The position numbers and the translations under genes were made by a program. DNA of 64,000 bases from Flammulina velutipes (taxonomy: Eukaryota; Basidiomycota; Agaricomycetes; Agaricales; Physalacriaceae): positions 868,001 through 932,000 of the forward strand of contig CM022372.1 in assembly GCA_011800155.1 (NCBI GenBank), written 5' to 3'. Shown here in pieces: positions 1-10,059 of the stretch. Numbering within the stretch: the first letter of the stretch is position 1; every line of letters starts with the position of its first letter. The notes beneath the pieces are model-generated. The model saw only the letters and a list, made by a program, of their open reading frames with translations, was not told where the DNA came from and did not search any database.

Positions 1-149
1 GAGATCCGTATGGCGCGGTGGGTATGAGGAGGCAGCATATGGGCGGCTTGTATTGCAAAGGATATACTACGTAGTCAGCCTGTCCAGTTTGAGAAGACAA
101 GCAGAGCATTATAAGGAGGTCGGTTGACACCTCATTTCCAGTTTTCGAG

Positions 150-700
150 TTAATCCAGTGCCGACAGGAAAAGGGCGCCTAAAGAAAAAGCTCTGTATAG
201 GCATTAGTATCACTTACTTAGAATCTTGATCCTGGAGACTCCTGGACGCATAGAGAGAGCGAGTCCTCGCCCAGAATGTGCCCCGATACATAGAATAATT
301 CCGTCCCTCAGAGTCCACCCAACCATATCTTCGTCCGACATATACAGAGCGAACGGGCTCAGGAAGAAAGCGAAGACGCAAACCTCGGGATGACGAACGA
401 ATCGATGGAATTACACGACTCCCTCAAAAGTAATGCGTCTGCCCTCGACTTTCCAGTCCTCTTCGTTCATCCCGTCAGCTAGCTCTAGCGCTACGTCCGC
501 ATTGAGAATAGAGGCGTGGAAGTGGGGAAAGGTGGCATTTGAGGATGCTGGCTGAGGAAAGGGATGGACGAAATAGTACGGGAGCCTGAGAATGTAGCCA
601 CCCAGTGAAAAAAGGGGACGCCAAGGGTGCGTGCGCGGGAGGTTGAGAAGACGGATATGCGACGGGAAAGGAAAAGAGACGAGAAGGAATTCTAGAGCGA
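150..700 (-). CDS. hypothetical protein, 3' part, exon borders unresolved
   Basis: One minus-strand frame stays open for about 90 codons from near 690 down to a stop at 411-413. It reads like protein, with LPYYFVHPFPQ, then ADVALELADGMNEEDW, ending KVEGRRITFEGVV. A second open stretch in another frame covers about 385-195 (FFLSPFALYMSDEDMVGW, then LRDGIILCIGAHSGRG). It could be joined to the first by an intron and could end at a stop at 150-152. A GTAAGT donor lies near 200. I cannot settle whether this is one gene or two, and the 5' exons (possibly up to about 936) are not resolved. I recognise no family. Confidence 0.3.
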
Positions 701-1298
701 GTCGGCACCTTCACCGCCTGATCTATACCCTGTCGGATGACGGGTTGTAGTTTAGGGCCAGAGGTTGATTGTATTATATTCCAGTTGTATTCAGAGTTGT
801 GTGGATGATGTGGTGTTCGTGTTGCCTGATTGAATGAGACCTTTTCTTTTGTAAATTGTTGACAATAGGTGAGGCGATCATCGTCGAGCGGGGGAAATGC
901 ACAAGCGGAAGCAGACACCAACCGGGTGGAATGCATCGCTAGGGCGTTGAGAACGGGGAAGCACCGGCCATTACGAAGGCAGAAGAAAGAGGCTGGGAGG
1001 TATAGGGCCTGGCGGCTGCAGAGGGTTATTTCAACAGTATATTTATCTTACTTGCGCAATAGGACATTATTTCCAGGTCAATGGAGGTGGGCGCGGTAGA
1101 ACGGTTTTCTAATAGATATGAACAGAGAGTTGCGCTTCATGAGGTTTATTTCGAGCCATGCACGTAGAAGGGTTGCGAGTTGTGTGATATTAATGAGCGA
1201 TGTAGCATAGTGACAAATGAGAACAGCATTCCTAACTGAAAAGTTAGTAACGTGGGACTCGGAGACGACGACGAAACAAACACACATCAGAGTACGCC

Positions 1299-1529
1299 TC
1301 AAGCTGGGACCATGAGTTCTCCCCAAGTCCTCACTGCCGCTATTCCACCGACAAACATGGTGACCGCCGTGAGGATGCTGATATTTCCAGGCAATTTTTC
1401 AGGCGCGTATATTTCTTCGCGCAGCCATTTCGAAAAGGCGGATTCGTTCGGGTCATTTAGGCGCCGCGCAGGTTGGTTTCTGCTGATGTAGGCCGGGGCA
1501 GTTTTGGCGGGGGCAGAGCGGCGGGCCAT
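1299..1529 (-). CDS. TOM6-like mitochondrial outer-membrane translocase small subunit
   Basis: A 76-residue protein in a single exon, starting at ATG 1529. The N-terminal half is basic and Ala/Pro-rich. A short charged stretch follows (PNESAFSKWLREEIY), then one hydrophobic helix near the C-terminus (NISILTAVTMFVGGIAAVRT) ending with WGELMVPA. This small tail-anchored layout with a C-terminal WxE-L-x-P type ending resembles the fungal TOM6 subunit, which stabilises the general import pore of the mitochondrial outer membrane. The call rests on architecture and a short motif, so another small tail-anchored mitochondrial protein is possible. The start was chosen because upstream sequence in the same frame shows no protein-like features. 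Confidence 0.5.
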   Translation of the reverse strand: MARRSAPAKTAPAYISRNQPARRLNDPNESAFSKWLREEIYAPEKLPGNISILTAVTMFVGGIAAVRTWGELMVPA

Positions 1530-1706
1530 TGTGTGCTTTTTGGGGTGGCTGGGAGTTGGAAACTGAGGATGGCAGGCAGGCGCGATGACGAAGCAACCGG
1601 AGTCTGAAACGCCATCACGGAGTTCACCGTTCTGCGCCACACTAGAGGCATAGCAGCAAGAACGCTGCTGCGCTTGATTTATTGGAAAACGTGTTGGAAA
1701 AAGCAC

Positions 1707-2233
1707 TGCAGGTAACTTCTAGCATAGAAATTCTACGTCTGTTTGTAACCCGTTGTAATGCACTGTACCGTACTACATGTTCGCCTGTTGCAATTGCCGT
1801 TACAAGGCAAATTTTTATCTGTATTTTTAGGTTGGCCCATCTAGCCTAGCCTGGTTGTGGGGCCCGTCGCCCGTTTTACGGTTGCAACCACTTTTCCCGC
1901 TACTACACTTAATTCCCACGCGCTCCAAGCCTCTTACTGACGATCATGATCCACTACTATTCGTCCGCAATGAATCGAGTGCTTCCACCCACTCACTCTC
2001 TTTGAAATACGAACGTTTCTTCCCGGAAACCGACGAAGCGATGGCAAGTGCTGATGCGACGGCTCGTAACCACGACACGGTTCTATTCTGCAACATCCAG
2101 TGCGCGATCTGCATAGCGATACCGCACATCAAATCGGTGATAGTGCAGTGACACTCGTTTCCTGTGTTCGTATCCGCACCACATTGCTATGTCTGCAGAG
2201 ACTGCCATGGCTCCACCTCTGTCCCAATGTCCG
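1707..2233. other. intergenic region upstream of the secreted-protein cluster
   Basis: No coding region was supported here. The short open frames on both strands overlap one another and lack splice-supported extensions. The right end leads into the TATA box of the first cluster gene. Confidence 0.5.
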
Positions 2234-2304
2234 TATATAAACCCTGGGTGTGACCTTCTAAATTCCTCAGCCGAGCTCATCACTTCAGACGCAGGCCGTC
2301 TAAA
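2234..2304 (+). promoter_or_regulatory. core promoter and leader element of cluster gene 1
   Basis: A TATATAAA box lies at 2234-2241. About 50 nt downstream, at 2287-2304, is an 18-nt element containing the inverted repeat AGACG-n5-CGTCT. The same 18 nt recur upstream of cluster gene 3 at 5368-5385, at the same distance from its TATA box. Given that spacing the element probably lies just downstream of the transcription start, in the 5' leader. Confidence 0.5.
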
Positions 2305-2357
2305 GAAACCCATTCCACCAAACCAACTCACCACATCTTCCGATACTTTTCTCCAAC

Positions 2358-3422
2358 ATGTTCACCAAATCTTCTTTCCTTGTTCTCTTGACTGTCGCAC
2401 TCAGCGCCACATCCGCGCTCGCTGCTTCCGATGTCGGGTATGTCTCTTTGCTACACCGAATCGTTTCTGGAATATTCATCCGTGCCCCAGATCTAAAGGC
2501 GCTGTCAGTCGCCGTCACCACACGCCATCCAAGCTCTCTCGTTCCGTGGCCCCGTCGATCAAGTTTTCGGCGAAGCGCTCCTTGAGGAAGAAGCAAGAGG
2601 CCAAGCTTGCTCGCGGCTTGAAGGCTGTCAACGCCCGAGGAACTAACAAGTTGTCCCGTCGTGATCGTCTCACAGAAGGTGAGGAGGTTCCTTAAGTATC
2701 AATAAAAAGGTGACAGACTGAATTTTTTTCTATCAGAAGAGGATGAAGGACGAACTGGCGGTGGTAGTCGTGTAAAGACCGGCGAGGAGGACAACACTTT
2801 CAACAAGCCCACCACCAGCGACGAGGAAATCGGCACCGAGGGAGAGTCCGGTGAGGACACTTTCAACAACAGAACCGGCGACGACGAGGGCACTTTAGAT
2901 GACTCCAGATCCAAGACGGTTGAGGTCGACGACAAGGGCTACAAGGGTAAAAGTGCCAAGACCGACGACGAAGTTGTCACTTCAGGTAGCTTCGAGGGTG
3001 AAGAGACTGGCGACAGGGACTCAGACAGAATCGTGGATGACTCCGAATCGGATTTCGGGTCTGACGATGACGAGGACGAGGAGGGCTTCGGGTCTGACTA
3101 TGACGAGGAGGACCTGGAAACTACCCGGTTGAACAACGATAAGGAGGTCTCAGGTGGGGGCCGTGAATCTAATGGCAGGGTTACCCAAGATGAGGAGGAA
3201 TCTAATGGCAGGGTTACCCAAGATGAGGACGCCGTGAGAGTTACCGGAAATAAAGACGAAACTGACAGAATTAGTACTACCGAGGACGAGGACGGAGGGA
3301 GAGGAAGCGACAGGGGCAGCAGAATCACCCGAGCGGACGATTCGGACTTCGATAAGATCGCTCGCGCTGAAGGAATTCGTCGCGCACCCTCTGGCCGCTG
3401 GCTGGGACGCCGCTTCAAGTAG
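2358..3422 (+). CDS. secreted charge-segregated protein, cluster copy 1
   Basis: Exons 2358-2437, 2491-2678 and 2737-3422 give 317 residues. Residues 1-22 form a clear signal peptide (MFTKSSFLVLLTVALSATS). Residues 28-90 are strongly basic and include KR at 55-56 followed by a KLARG motif. The large third exon encodes an acidic Asp/Glu/Ser/Gly-rich tail with two tandem 11-residue units around ESNGRVTQDEE. The extreme C-terminus turns basic and aromatic again (RAPSGRWLGRRFK). Intron phases (2, then 1) match those of the next two plus-strand genes, so the three are tandem paralogues. The product should enter the secretory pathway and the KR is a candidate kexin site. I recognise no characterised family; low-complexity tails prevent assignment by eye. 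Confidence 0.8.
3160..3232 (+). repeat. in-frame 33-nt tandem repeat
   Basis: Two near-identical 33-nt units within exon 3 of cluster gene 1 encode the 11-residue unit ESNGRVTQDEE twice. Their length is a multiple of three, so copy-number change would keep the frame. Confidence 0.7.
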
Positions 3423-4038
3423 AGAGTAAAGTAACATGTAACGACTAGTTGTAAAAACAGACTTTACGATGTATTATATGTTCAATGTTCAAAATGTTCT
3501 CCTCGGTAAACTTTTAACGTATTGTTCAGTCGAATGGTGATGACGTTTAAATTTAGTGATCCTATAGTACGTCGATCCCACTGGTAATTCTCCTCTTTCT
3601 GCTGCGTACACCTGTAGTAATGCATATTGCAAAACATGCTGTATTTTTCAAAGACTTGTCTGAGCCTCCCGCGCTCGGAAAGATATATGACTGGTAGTAG
3701 CACTTGGTCTCCCCTTGGGTAGGTAGCCAACTTGAGGTAAGCCTCTGACTCCCCAGTCCAACCCGAGTCAGCTTGATTGATTCTATGCCCGATAATATCA
3801 CCGTGACGCTGCTTCAAAATCGACAAATTGTTCGATAACCACTCAGAGTGTTGTATTTCGATATCATAGCATCATTCGCTCAGTACCCCACTTACAGCCC
3901 TATCTTGTATGCATAGCAAAGTTCTGTTAAACAGCTACCTAACATACCGAGCAACCCAGACAACGACGGCAAAGCCAAAGCCCCTTGATGCTACTACACA
4001 TCATGGCGGTCCACCTGGCCGGAGACGATGGCTGTAGC
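3423..4038. other. intergenic region between cluster genes 1 and 2
   Basis: No gene was supported. A minus-strand frame at 3482-3826 of 114 codons has some protein-like stretches (GDQVLLPVIYLSERGRLRQV) but no start context or splice structure, so it is left uncalled. The right part holds the gene 2 promoter. Confidence 0.4.
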
Positions 4039-4087
4039 TATAAAGACGGTCTCGAGACTCACCGACATCCCAAGCGCAGGTCGTCCA
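4039..4087 (+). promoter_or_regulatory. core promoter of cluster gene 2 with degenerate leader element
   Basis: A TATAAA box lies at 4039-4044. At 4072-4087 is a degenerate version of the leader element found upstream of genes 1 and 3: the GCAGGxCGTC core is retained but the inverted repeat is broken. The start codon follows at 4113. Confidence 0.4.
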
Positions 4088-4112
4088 TTTCTTCTCCACA
4101 CTCACCTACACA

Positions 4113-4571
4113 ATGCTCAGCAAATCCTCCGTACTCGTCCTGGTGACGGTGGCGCTTAGCGCCACATATGTTCTAGCGGGCCCCGTTGGGTATATTATAT
4201 TGCTTCATCAACAATGGGAGTGCTTGCTGACGTGTCTTCCCCAGGAATGCGAGGTCGGTCTCCAGGTCCTCTAAGACCAACGCAGCTCGTTCCGTCCCTG
4301 CTATTCCGTCGAAACGCTCTGTCAAGGGGAAGCGCAAGGACAAAATCGCTCGCGCCGGTTCTAAAAAGACCCGCCGTAGTAAACGTCGGTCTAGTAAACG
4401 AGATGGTAAATGGCTTCGTCTTAGTTCTGGAAGGAGGCTGACAATAAGTATCTAGATGATTCAGATTCGAGTTCATCCGACGACGACGACGACGACGACC
4501 ACCCCGTTGTCGATTGGGTCGATGACAAAGCTCATGATGTGAAAGAGGGAGTTGACAAAATCTTTCGATAA
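4113..4571 (+). CDS. secreted charge-segregated protein, cluster copy 2 (short)
   Basis: Exons 4113-4189, 4245-4405 and 4456-4571 give 117 residues. The signal peptide (MLSKSSVLVLVTVALSATY) is nearly identical to that of copy 1. The second exon encodes a very basic segment with KR at 49-50 followed by KDKIARA. The third exon is short, with a run of seven Asp residues and an ending in VDKIFR. Intron phases match copies 1 and 3. The second intron is placed at acceptor TCTAG 4455 because the nearer AG at 4448 leads to an immediate stop. The missing repeat expansion makes this the minimal form of the family and useful for aligning the other two. Confidence 0.75.
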
Positions 4572-4739
4572 GTGAGCATTCAAAGGGATGTTCACTGGAT
4601 AGGCGTGAATAATTATTACAACGGATGCCGATACCTTGATGAATAATCAGCTTGAAAGTTCATAAATTGAAAGACAAAGATCATATGAATGCACGAAACG
4701 CCCTTGTCCTCTGGTTTTTATCGATTTTCCGCTGGTACA

Positions 4740-5158
4740 TCAGTTGCCATCGGCGTCGCGATTACCATTGCCGACCTTGAGAATGACTGGAGCAGTTGTC
4801 GGGTCTGCCTCGAGACCCAGCACGTTCAGATTGTATGCGACCAATAACTTTAGATCAACGGACGTCAGTCCAGAGAGAAGACTCGTATCGAGAGCCGAGG
4901 GTAATAGCAAACTTGAAGCACAGACATAGATTACAGCCGAAAGTCAAGTACTCCAGCACCACAAGACCCCTTTGCCTTTGTAAGTTCGCATGACGATGAA
5001 GTTAAGCAGACGACGAGAAGGAAACATACAACTGTCCGTGCCGACGGCACCGTGATATCGAAACGGGTTTGACGCAGACTCTCATGCCGATTTTCCTTCG
5101 TCTTCCTTAGGTCGAAACTTGCGCCAACCACAGCACAGTACCAGCCTCGATGTCTCAT
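4740..5158 (-). CDS. hypothetical 103-residue protein opposite the cluster
   Basis: Exons 5158-5030, 4975-4935 and 4881-4740 on the minus strand join in frame through introns of 54 and 53 nt, with a GTATGT donor at the first and GTAATC at the second. The product starts MRHRGWYCAVVGASFDL and ends with a protein-like C-terminus (TTAPVILKVGNGNRDADGN). No signal peptide or membrane segment is apparent. It sits between cluster genes 2 and 3, and its start codon lies about 280 bp from the start of gene 3. I do not recognise a family. Clean frame closure over three exons supports a real gene, but the length is small and the first exon could continue upstream. Confidence 0.42.
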
Positions 5159-5314
5159 GTTGCAATACTCCCAGTGGCTACGCGGGCCGATAGCTACGGT
5201 TACCTCACATACAGCTTTGATGGCCATATTCCGCTGCTCCTTGATACTGCTCCATATCATGGCTGTCCGTCTCAATGGATTATGCTGCGCTACTGTATCC
5301 ATTATGGTCTTGAC

Positions 5315-5385
5315 TATAAAGCCCTGCCGTCGGAAACCGTAAGCCTTCCTAGCCGTGCTCATACTCTAGACGCAGGCCGTCTAAA
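5315..5385 (+). promoter_or_regulatory. core promoter and leader element of cluster gene 3
   Basis: A TATAAA box lies at 5315-5320. An 18-nt element at 5368-5385 is identical to that of cluster gene 1 and carries the inverted repeat AGACG-n5-CGTCT. The surrounding sequence is otherwise not closely similar, so conservation of this short block stands out. Confidence 0.5.
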
Positions 5386-5435
5386 ATATCACGTCAAACC
5401 ACACAAAATCTTGTCAGCTCTCTCTGACGCTCAAG

Positions 5436-6367
5436 ATGTTCAATAAATCATCCCTCATTGTATTCTTAGCTGTAGCGCTCGGCGCCACCTCCGCTTTGGC
5501 CAGCCCTATCCGGTAAGTAACTCTGAATCAATCTCACGATGAAAGTTCGTTTACCCGCCTTCAGAACTAATAGCAGGGAAGTCGATAGTTCTGGACATGT
5601 CGAGGAAGCACGCTCCATACTTCCAGCCAGAGCCAAGCGGGAAGCCAACGTTGCCCGAGCCTTCCAAGGCGCTCATGCTGTTTCTCGGGAAATCGAAGAA
5701 AAACGTCGGACAGTTGGTCTAGGATTAAGCAAACGTGAGTCTATTCTGTTCATTGACTTGGAATGGGTGGGTTAAACTTTTATTGAAAGGGAAGGGAAAG
5801 AAGACCGACGGGGATGAGGCAGATACAACAACAGATCCCGATGATGAGGATGCGGAAGTGGCGGAGGATGAGGCGAATGTGGATGTGGAGGAGGAGGAAA
5901 CCGGTGGCGCTGAGGAGGAAGAAGAAGAGGAGGAGGAGGAGGAGGAGGAGGAGGACGGGGAGGGAGAGGAGGAGGAGGACGGGGAGGGAGAGGAGGAGGA
6001 GGACGGGGACGTAGAGGGGGACGGAGAAGGGGACGCAGAGGGAGAGGAAGAGGTGGCAGACGGTGAGGGGAAGAAGAAGAAGAAGAAAGGCAATAAGGCA
6101 ACCGATGCAGACGACGAGGAGACGACGGAGGTAGACGACGAGGAGAAGACGGAGGTAGACGACGAGGAGAAGACGGAGGTAGACGACGAGGAGAAGACGG
6201 AGGGAGACGATGAGGTGACGAAGAAGGGCGACAAGAAGACGACGAAGGAAGGCGACCAGGAGACGACGAAGGAAGGCACCGAGAGAGTGGAAGGCGAGGA
6301 TGACGAGGTTGCCCGTCGTTCGTTCTCGCCCCTCAGCTGGTTCAAACGCAGGAGTAACTTCTTCTAG
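5436..6367 (+). CDS. secreted charge-segregated protein, cluster copy 3 (Glu-rich)
   Basis: Exons 5436-5512, 5565-5734 and 5790-6367 give 274 residues. The signal peptide (MFNKSSLIVFLAVALGATS) resembles copies 1 and 2. The second exon has KR at 50-51 and the shared downstream motif NVARA. The third exon is almost entirely acidic, with Glu/Asp runs, two 8-residue units around DGEGEEEE and three 8-residue units around VDDEEKTE. It closes with a basic aromatic tail (RRSFSPLSWFKRRSNFF). Exon 1 has the same length as in copy 2 and both intron phases match. The acidic tail looks like the product of recent repeat growth. Function unknown; secretion is inferred from the signal peptide. Confidence 0.8.
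5886..6240 (+). repeat. purine-rich GAG-type tandem repeats in cluster gene 3
   Basis: The plus strand is almost only A and G over long stretches, made of GAG/GAA codon runs and two kinds of 24-nt units. The bias gives spurious Ser- or Pro-rich open frames on the minus strand. Such mirror-like polypurine tracts can form triplex DNA and are prone to slippage. Confidence 0.7.
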
Positions 6368-6555
6368 AAGTAGTTTGAAATTTCTTTCCCTGTGTATGAC
6401 CGAGATACATAAATGCAATCACATAGCTGTAGTGCTTCTAAAGGAGCCCGTGTATATTTATGCAAGATGCTATTTCAAGTTTCCTATTTGAACCTGCGTT
6501 CTTCAAAAGCATAGTCGCATATATGTAGATAGTGAAGTATAGTCAACATCCTTCT

Positions 6556-8278
6556 CTAGGAATCCCAAATGGCTCCAAATGCAGGTATACCACGACTCAT
6601 GAGGCCATAAACGACTTTACGCGTTAATGGTTCATTGGAGATGATAACAACCGCCTCAGCATCAAAATCCCGGGCGACCTTATACGTGAGCTTGACCATA
6701 TCCGGCCGACCATGCACTCGAGTATCTGAGCCAAGTATAAGCACAACCCCAAACCTAATACATAATGCTCACCATAGATAACAGCCCCCGGTTCAGCCTC
6801 AACAACGCTATTCACCAAATCATCCCCGAACGTTTTCCTGATGTTCGATCCCGTCCAGAGCAGCCTTGACGGCTGTCGCTTCTCAAAGAGACACGGCGCG
6901 ATCGGTCCTATCCCGCTGCCAGTAGCGACGAAGAGGACCCGGCGAAACATGATGTTGACACGTAGGACACCACTGACGGGTGTCCCGCGTACCCATATTT
7001 CCTTGGGCGGGTTGCGGATGAGTTGTTGGGTCCAATCACCGGCTTGGGATACGACGAGCGAGAACTCGTCCGTCCCAGGCAGAGGAACGTTGGCAAACGC
7101 GTGCCACTCGTGGAGAGGGTCAAGGGAAACGCGGCTGAAAGAGCCGGGAACGGGGGCAGGTTTGAAACCGAATACTAGTAGGAGTGATATTAGACGTCGG
7201 TATGTGTAGATGTCCACATGTACTAACCTCGATAGTTTACGAAAAGGCGGACTGCGTGATCTGAGAGTACGACGCTTCGGACAGGGATTTTGCGAAGGCG
7301 GGTCCAAGGTAATGCCAGAGATCCTGACGATTCGATAAGTCGTGTGTTGGTCATTTTAGAGAAGCGGCCCACCGGTTATGACGAACATGAGCCACATAGG
7401 CGCGGAATGGACTAGGGCATACCCAAGGGATGCGTCTCCTCTCCAATCATTTGTCAAGAGCACGACTTGAGCCCATACAAGCGCAGTTGCAGTCCATCCA
7501 AGGAACCTATGAATACGTTCGAACGTGTCATGGCTTTTGCTTCTGAAAGCAGGAAGGGCGAATATGACAATCCCAATCAGGAAAACTAGGATGATCCATG
7601 TTACAACCAAGGTTGAGATTGAGATCTTGGGATATCGTTAGCTATGAAAATTCTCAGTCAAAGCGCGAATTGACTTACCGGCCCATTCCCACTAACATGT
7701 TCTTGTACGCCTTGCCCAGCCAACGCAGCGAGCCAAATGGTTCCAGATACGGCGGCACCAGAGTGTATACCCCCAAGATGGTACACCCTCGCCATCAGCA
7801 ATCGAAACCAGAGAGGCCATCTATATGTAGGGAATGAGCAACGAAACTCAGCCACCAATCAATGAGCTCACGATGTAGGCACTGATGTGAAAACGACGAA
7901 AAAAGCGTTCACGACGTAATCCTGTCGCATCAAGATAGCCACGAATATATTGGCCACTGCGATCAAACCAATTCTCTGTGTGGTAATCCCGTAAACGAAC
8001 AGTGCGATCAGGATGGACATGTTCGTGACGAAGACGACGCCAAATAGACGGTGGTATATGGTGAATAGGATATGGCGGATATCCCGCAGGAGTTTGCCTT
8101 CCATCTTCTCTGGGATGTCAACCTCTAGATAGCCGTCCCATGGTAGCTTCTCTAGTACGCTCGATGCGTCAGAATTGATAGAAGGAGTGCCAACGATTGT
8201 TGATCCAGCTTTAGAAGACGGTGCAGATTGTTTTTCGGAAGACTGGAGGGGAGGGATCGCAGACGGCGGAGTGCTCAT
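6556..8278 (-). CDS. TmpA-like transmembrane FAD/NAD(P) oxidoreductase
   Basis: Six exons (8278-7872, 7820-7679, 7625-7373, 7323-7228, 7174-6773, 6725-6556) give 489 residues. A soluble N-terminus is followed by several membrane helices (for example SILIALFVYGITTQ and WIILVFLIGIVIFALP) with conserved histidines, including FERIHRFLGW. The C-terminal half is a ferredoxin-reductase-like module with the NAD(P)-binding loop FVATGSGIGPIAPCLF. It ends with the conserved block VHGRPDMVKLTYKVARDFDA. This matches the fungal TmpA group of ferric-reductase-like membrane proteins, in which A. nidulans TmpA affects developmental signalling. The substrate is not known. Intron 3 uses a weak GTGGGC donor, but frame and family continuity support it. 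Confidence 0.8.
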
Positions 8279-8475
8279 CTTGTCTAAGAGAGGATGCAGA
8301 TTCCAGTGATATTCTGTGTCCTCTTATATCGCTCGAAAATCCAATGGGTTGCATACAGTGACAGCCCGGCATTCGGAAATCGCGCCAAGTCAACATCCAC
8401 TGGCTTCTGTTCATAGAGGCGCATCTTTGGATGGGACCCACAACTTGATCCAAGGGAATTGCTCTGGTAACCGTT

Positions 8476-9040
8476 TCATCCAATGAGTCTGAACGGTATA
8501 CCAAGTGTGGTTGGTTCCTGCGCATTTAGTTAAAGGACTTTACTTAGAGACTCGAGGCGGCAGAAATAACTCACTGAGCTTTCTTCATCCTGTGGCGATA
8601 ACTTGAACCTAACAAGTGCGAGTATCTGTTTGATCTCAATCAAAGCTCGCTCGTCCGTGTTCTCGGATGAGAACATTGAACCATGTAGATCATTCCAACT
8701 TTGGCTTTCAATTAGGATCGACAGAAAATTGGCAGGTTGTTCGACGTACCTAGTGGCCTACGGTGACCCATCCGGAAGTTGTAGGCTCCAGCCCGAGGCT
8801 CCGTGAATACTTTGAGAGAGTGAGCGGGGTCAACAGGCGTTCAGGTGAAGAGTTTATCGCAGGATGAAAATTACGTGGGCGTGAAGGTGGTCCTGGAATC
8901 TCGATAAGCTGATCTTTGCGTTCAATTATCGGAACAAAAAGAGTCGGAGAACGTGGTGGAAGGGCAAGTGCAGTTTGGTGCCTGCTACCGCTGTTCCCTT
9001 GTAATGACTTGTTTGATTCGATGGACGCTTGGGGGTACAA
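8476..9040 (-). CDS. hypothetical protein, partial model
   Basis: Two minus-strand exons are convincing by frame: 8704-8575 (SWNDLHGSMFSSENTDERAL, then IEIKQILALVRFKLSPQDEE) and 8517-8476 (EPTTLGIPFRLIG, stop). They are joined by an intron with a GTGAGT donor. An upstream exon ends at 8762 with GWSLQLPDGSP in matching phase. Sequence up to about 9040 is open and Pro-rich (PPSRPRNFHPAINSSPE) but its splice links are unresolved. No family is recognised. The unit sits in the same orientation between the homeodomain gene and the TmpA-like gene and could instead be a 5' extension of neither; treat as tentative. Confidence 0.33.
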
Positions 9041-9185
9041 GGGAATACCGCTTGTGTGACATGTCCTGCTTTCGTCATTGAAGGGAAGAGTTGCTAAGCC
9101 CCAGGGGACGTCGCAACTACGATGTTATTCCGCTTACAGACAAACTCACAACCAAAAAAGCGAATGCCATGCAACAAGTACGATA

Positions 9186-10008
9186 TCACCACTTCAGACC
9201 TCTTTGCGCCAGAAATACCAGTCCCATCGCGGCCTGGAAGGGATCGTTTTCAGCTAGTTCTGGATTCAAAAGACGGTCCAGCGCGGAAGAGGAGTCCTTG
9301 TTCGCCTTGAGGACTTTGATGTATTTGAGAGGAGCTTGTTGAACAGAGCGAGCGGTGAGCTATGAGCAGATGAGCATATATTGCAAACCCAGGAAATGGA
9401 TATCTTACATTGGTGGTATTGAAGTACGCGCTGCTGAAACCTGTGGGCGGCGACCAGAGAGAGCTATTACGAGCGTTGAGACGAGAGTTAGGCAGAGCTG
9501 GTTGATATGAGAGCTGACGAGAGCTGACGGGCACGTTGCGATAGTGGGCAGAGGCAGGAATTGTGCGAGGAGGGATCATAGGCTGTTTGCTGGTGATAAC
9601 TCGAGGCTTCGTAGGTGCAGTTCGTTTCTTCTTCTTCTTCACAATCGCAGTTTTGGAGAGGGCAGCGTCAGAGCCAAGAGCTGGGTCCTCAGATTCAGTC
9701 TTGAAGCAGTGAACGACAGCGAGCGGTTGAGAGGACAATGGTATGGCGCGTTCTTGGGCTCGAATTTTCTTCTTCAGACGATTAGACCATTGGCGTATCC
9801 ACATGGTAGGGCTAGACAGCAGTTAGACACGCATACATCGACCAAGGACGGCGTACAGAGATGTCTGTTCGCGTAGCATGTTCAAAATGTCTTCACTGAA
9901 AGGCTCTCCGTATTGGTAGTAAGCGGCCTTGAGTGTTTCTTGCTGCTGCTTCGTAGCTCTAATGATTGACCTTCGATTGCCGAGGTCGTTGTTCGTGACG
10001 CCGGACAT
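9186..10008 (-). CDS. atypical homeodomain protein
   Basis: Exons 10008-9857, 9811-9409 and 9359-9186 give 242 residues. Residues about 14-66 form a homeodomain-like unit: RSIIRATKQQQETLKAAYYQ, then a second helix (FSEDILNMLREQ), then the recognition helix WIRQWSNRLKKKIRAQ. The Trp-x-Asn-Arg core is present, but one residue is missing compared with the usual WFxNRR spacing. The rest is basic and low complexity (KKKKKRTAPTKPR), consistent with nuclear location. The C-terminal exon (LKYIKVLKANKDSSSALDRL) closes cleanly. Probably a DNA-binding regulator. Start 10008 was chosen because upstream in-frame codons overlap the ORC2 leader. It is divergent to ORC2 with only 51 bp between start codons. 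Confidence 0.65.
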
Positions 10009-10059
10009 GGTGGTGGTCAATGGCAGACCAGTGATTGGACCAAACAAAGGATCTCTGCC

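Noticed and set aside
3482..3826. 114-codon minus-strand open frame between cluster genes 1 and 2
   Set aside because: Some protein-like stretches, but no splice links, no family motif and no clear promoter; not enough to call.
5725..6345. Minus-strand open frames rich in Ser or Pro/Arg opposite cluster gene 3
   Set aside because: They are the complement of the polypurine acidic tail; no start context or splice sites, and the sense frame is supported by paralogy.
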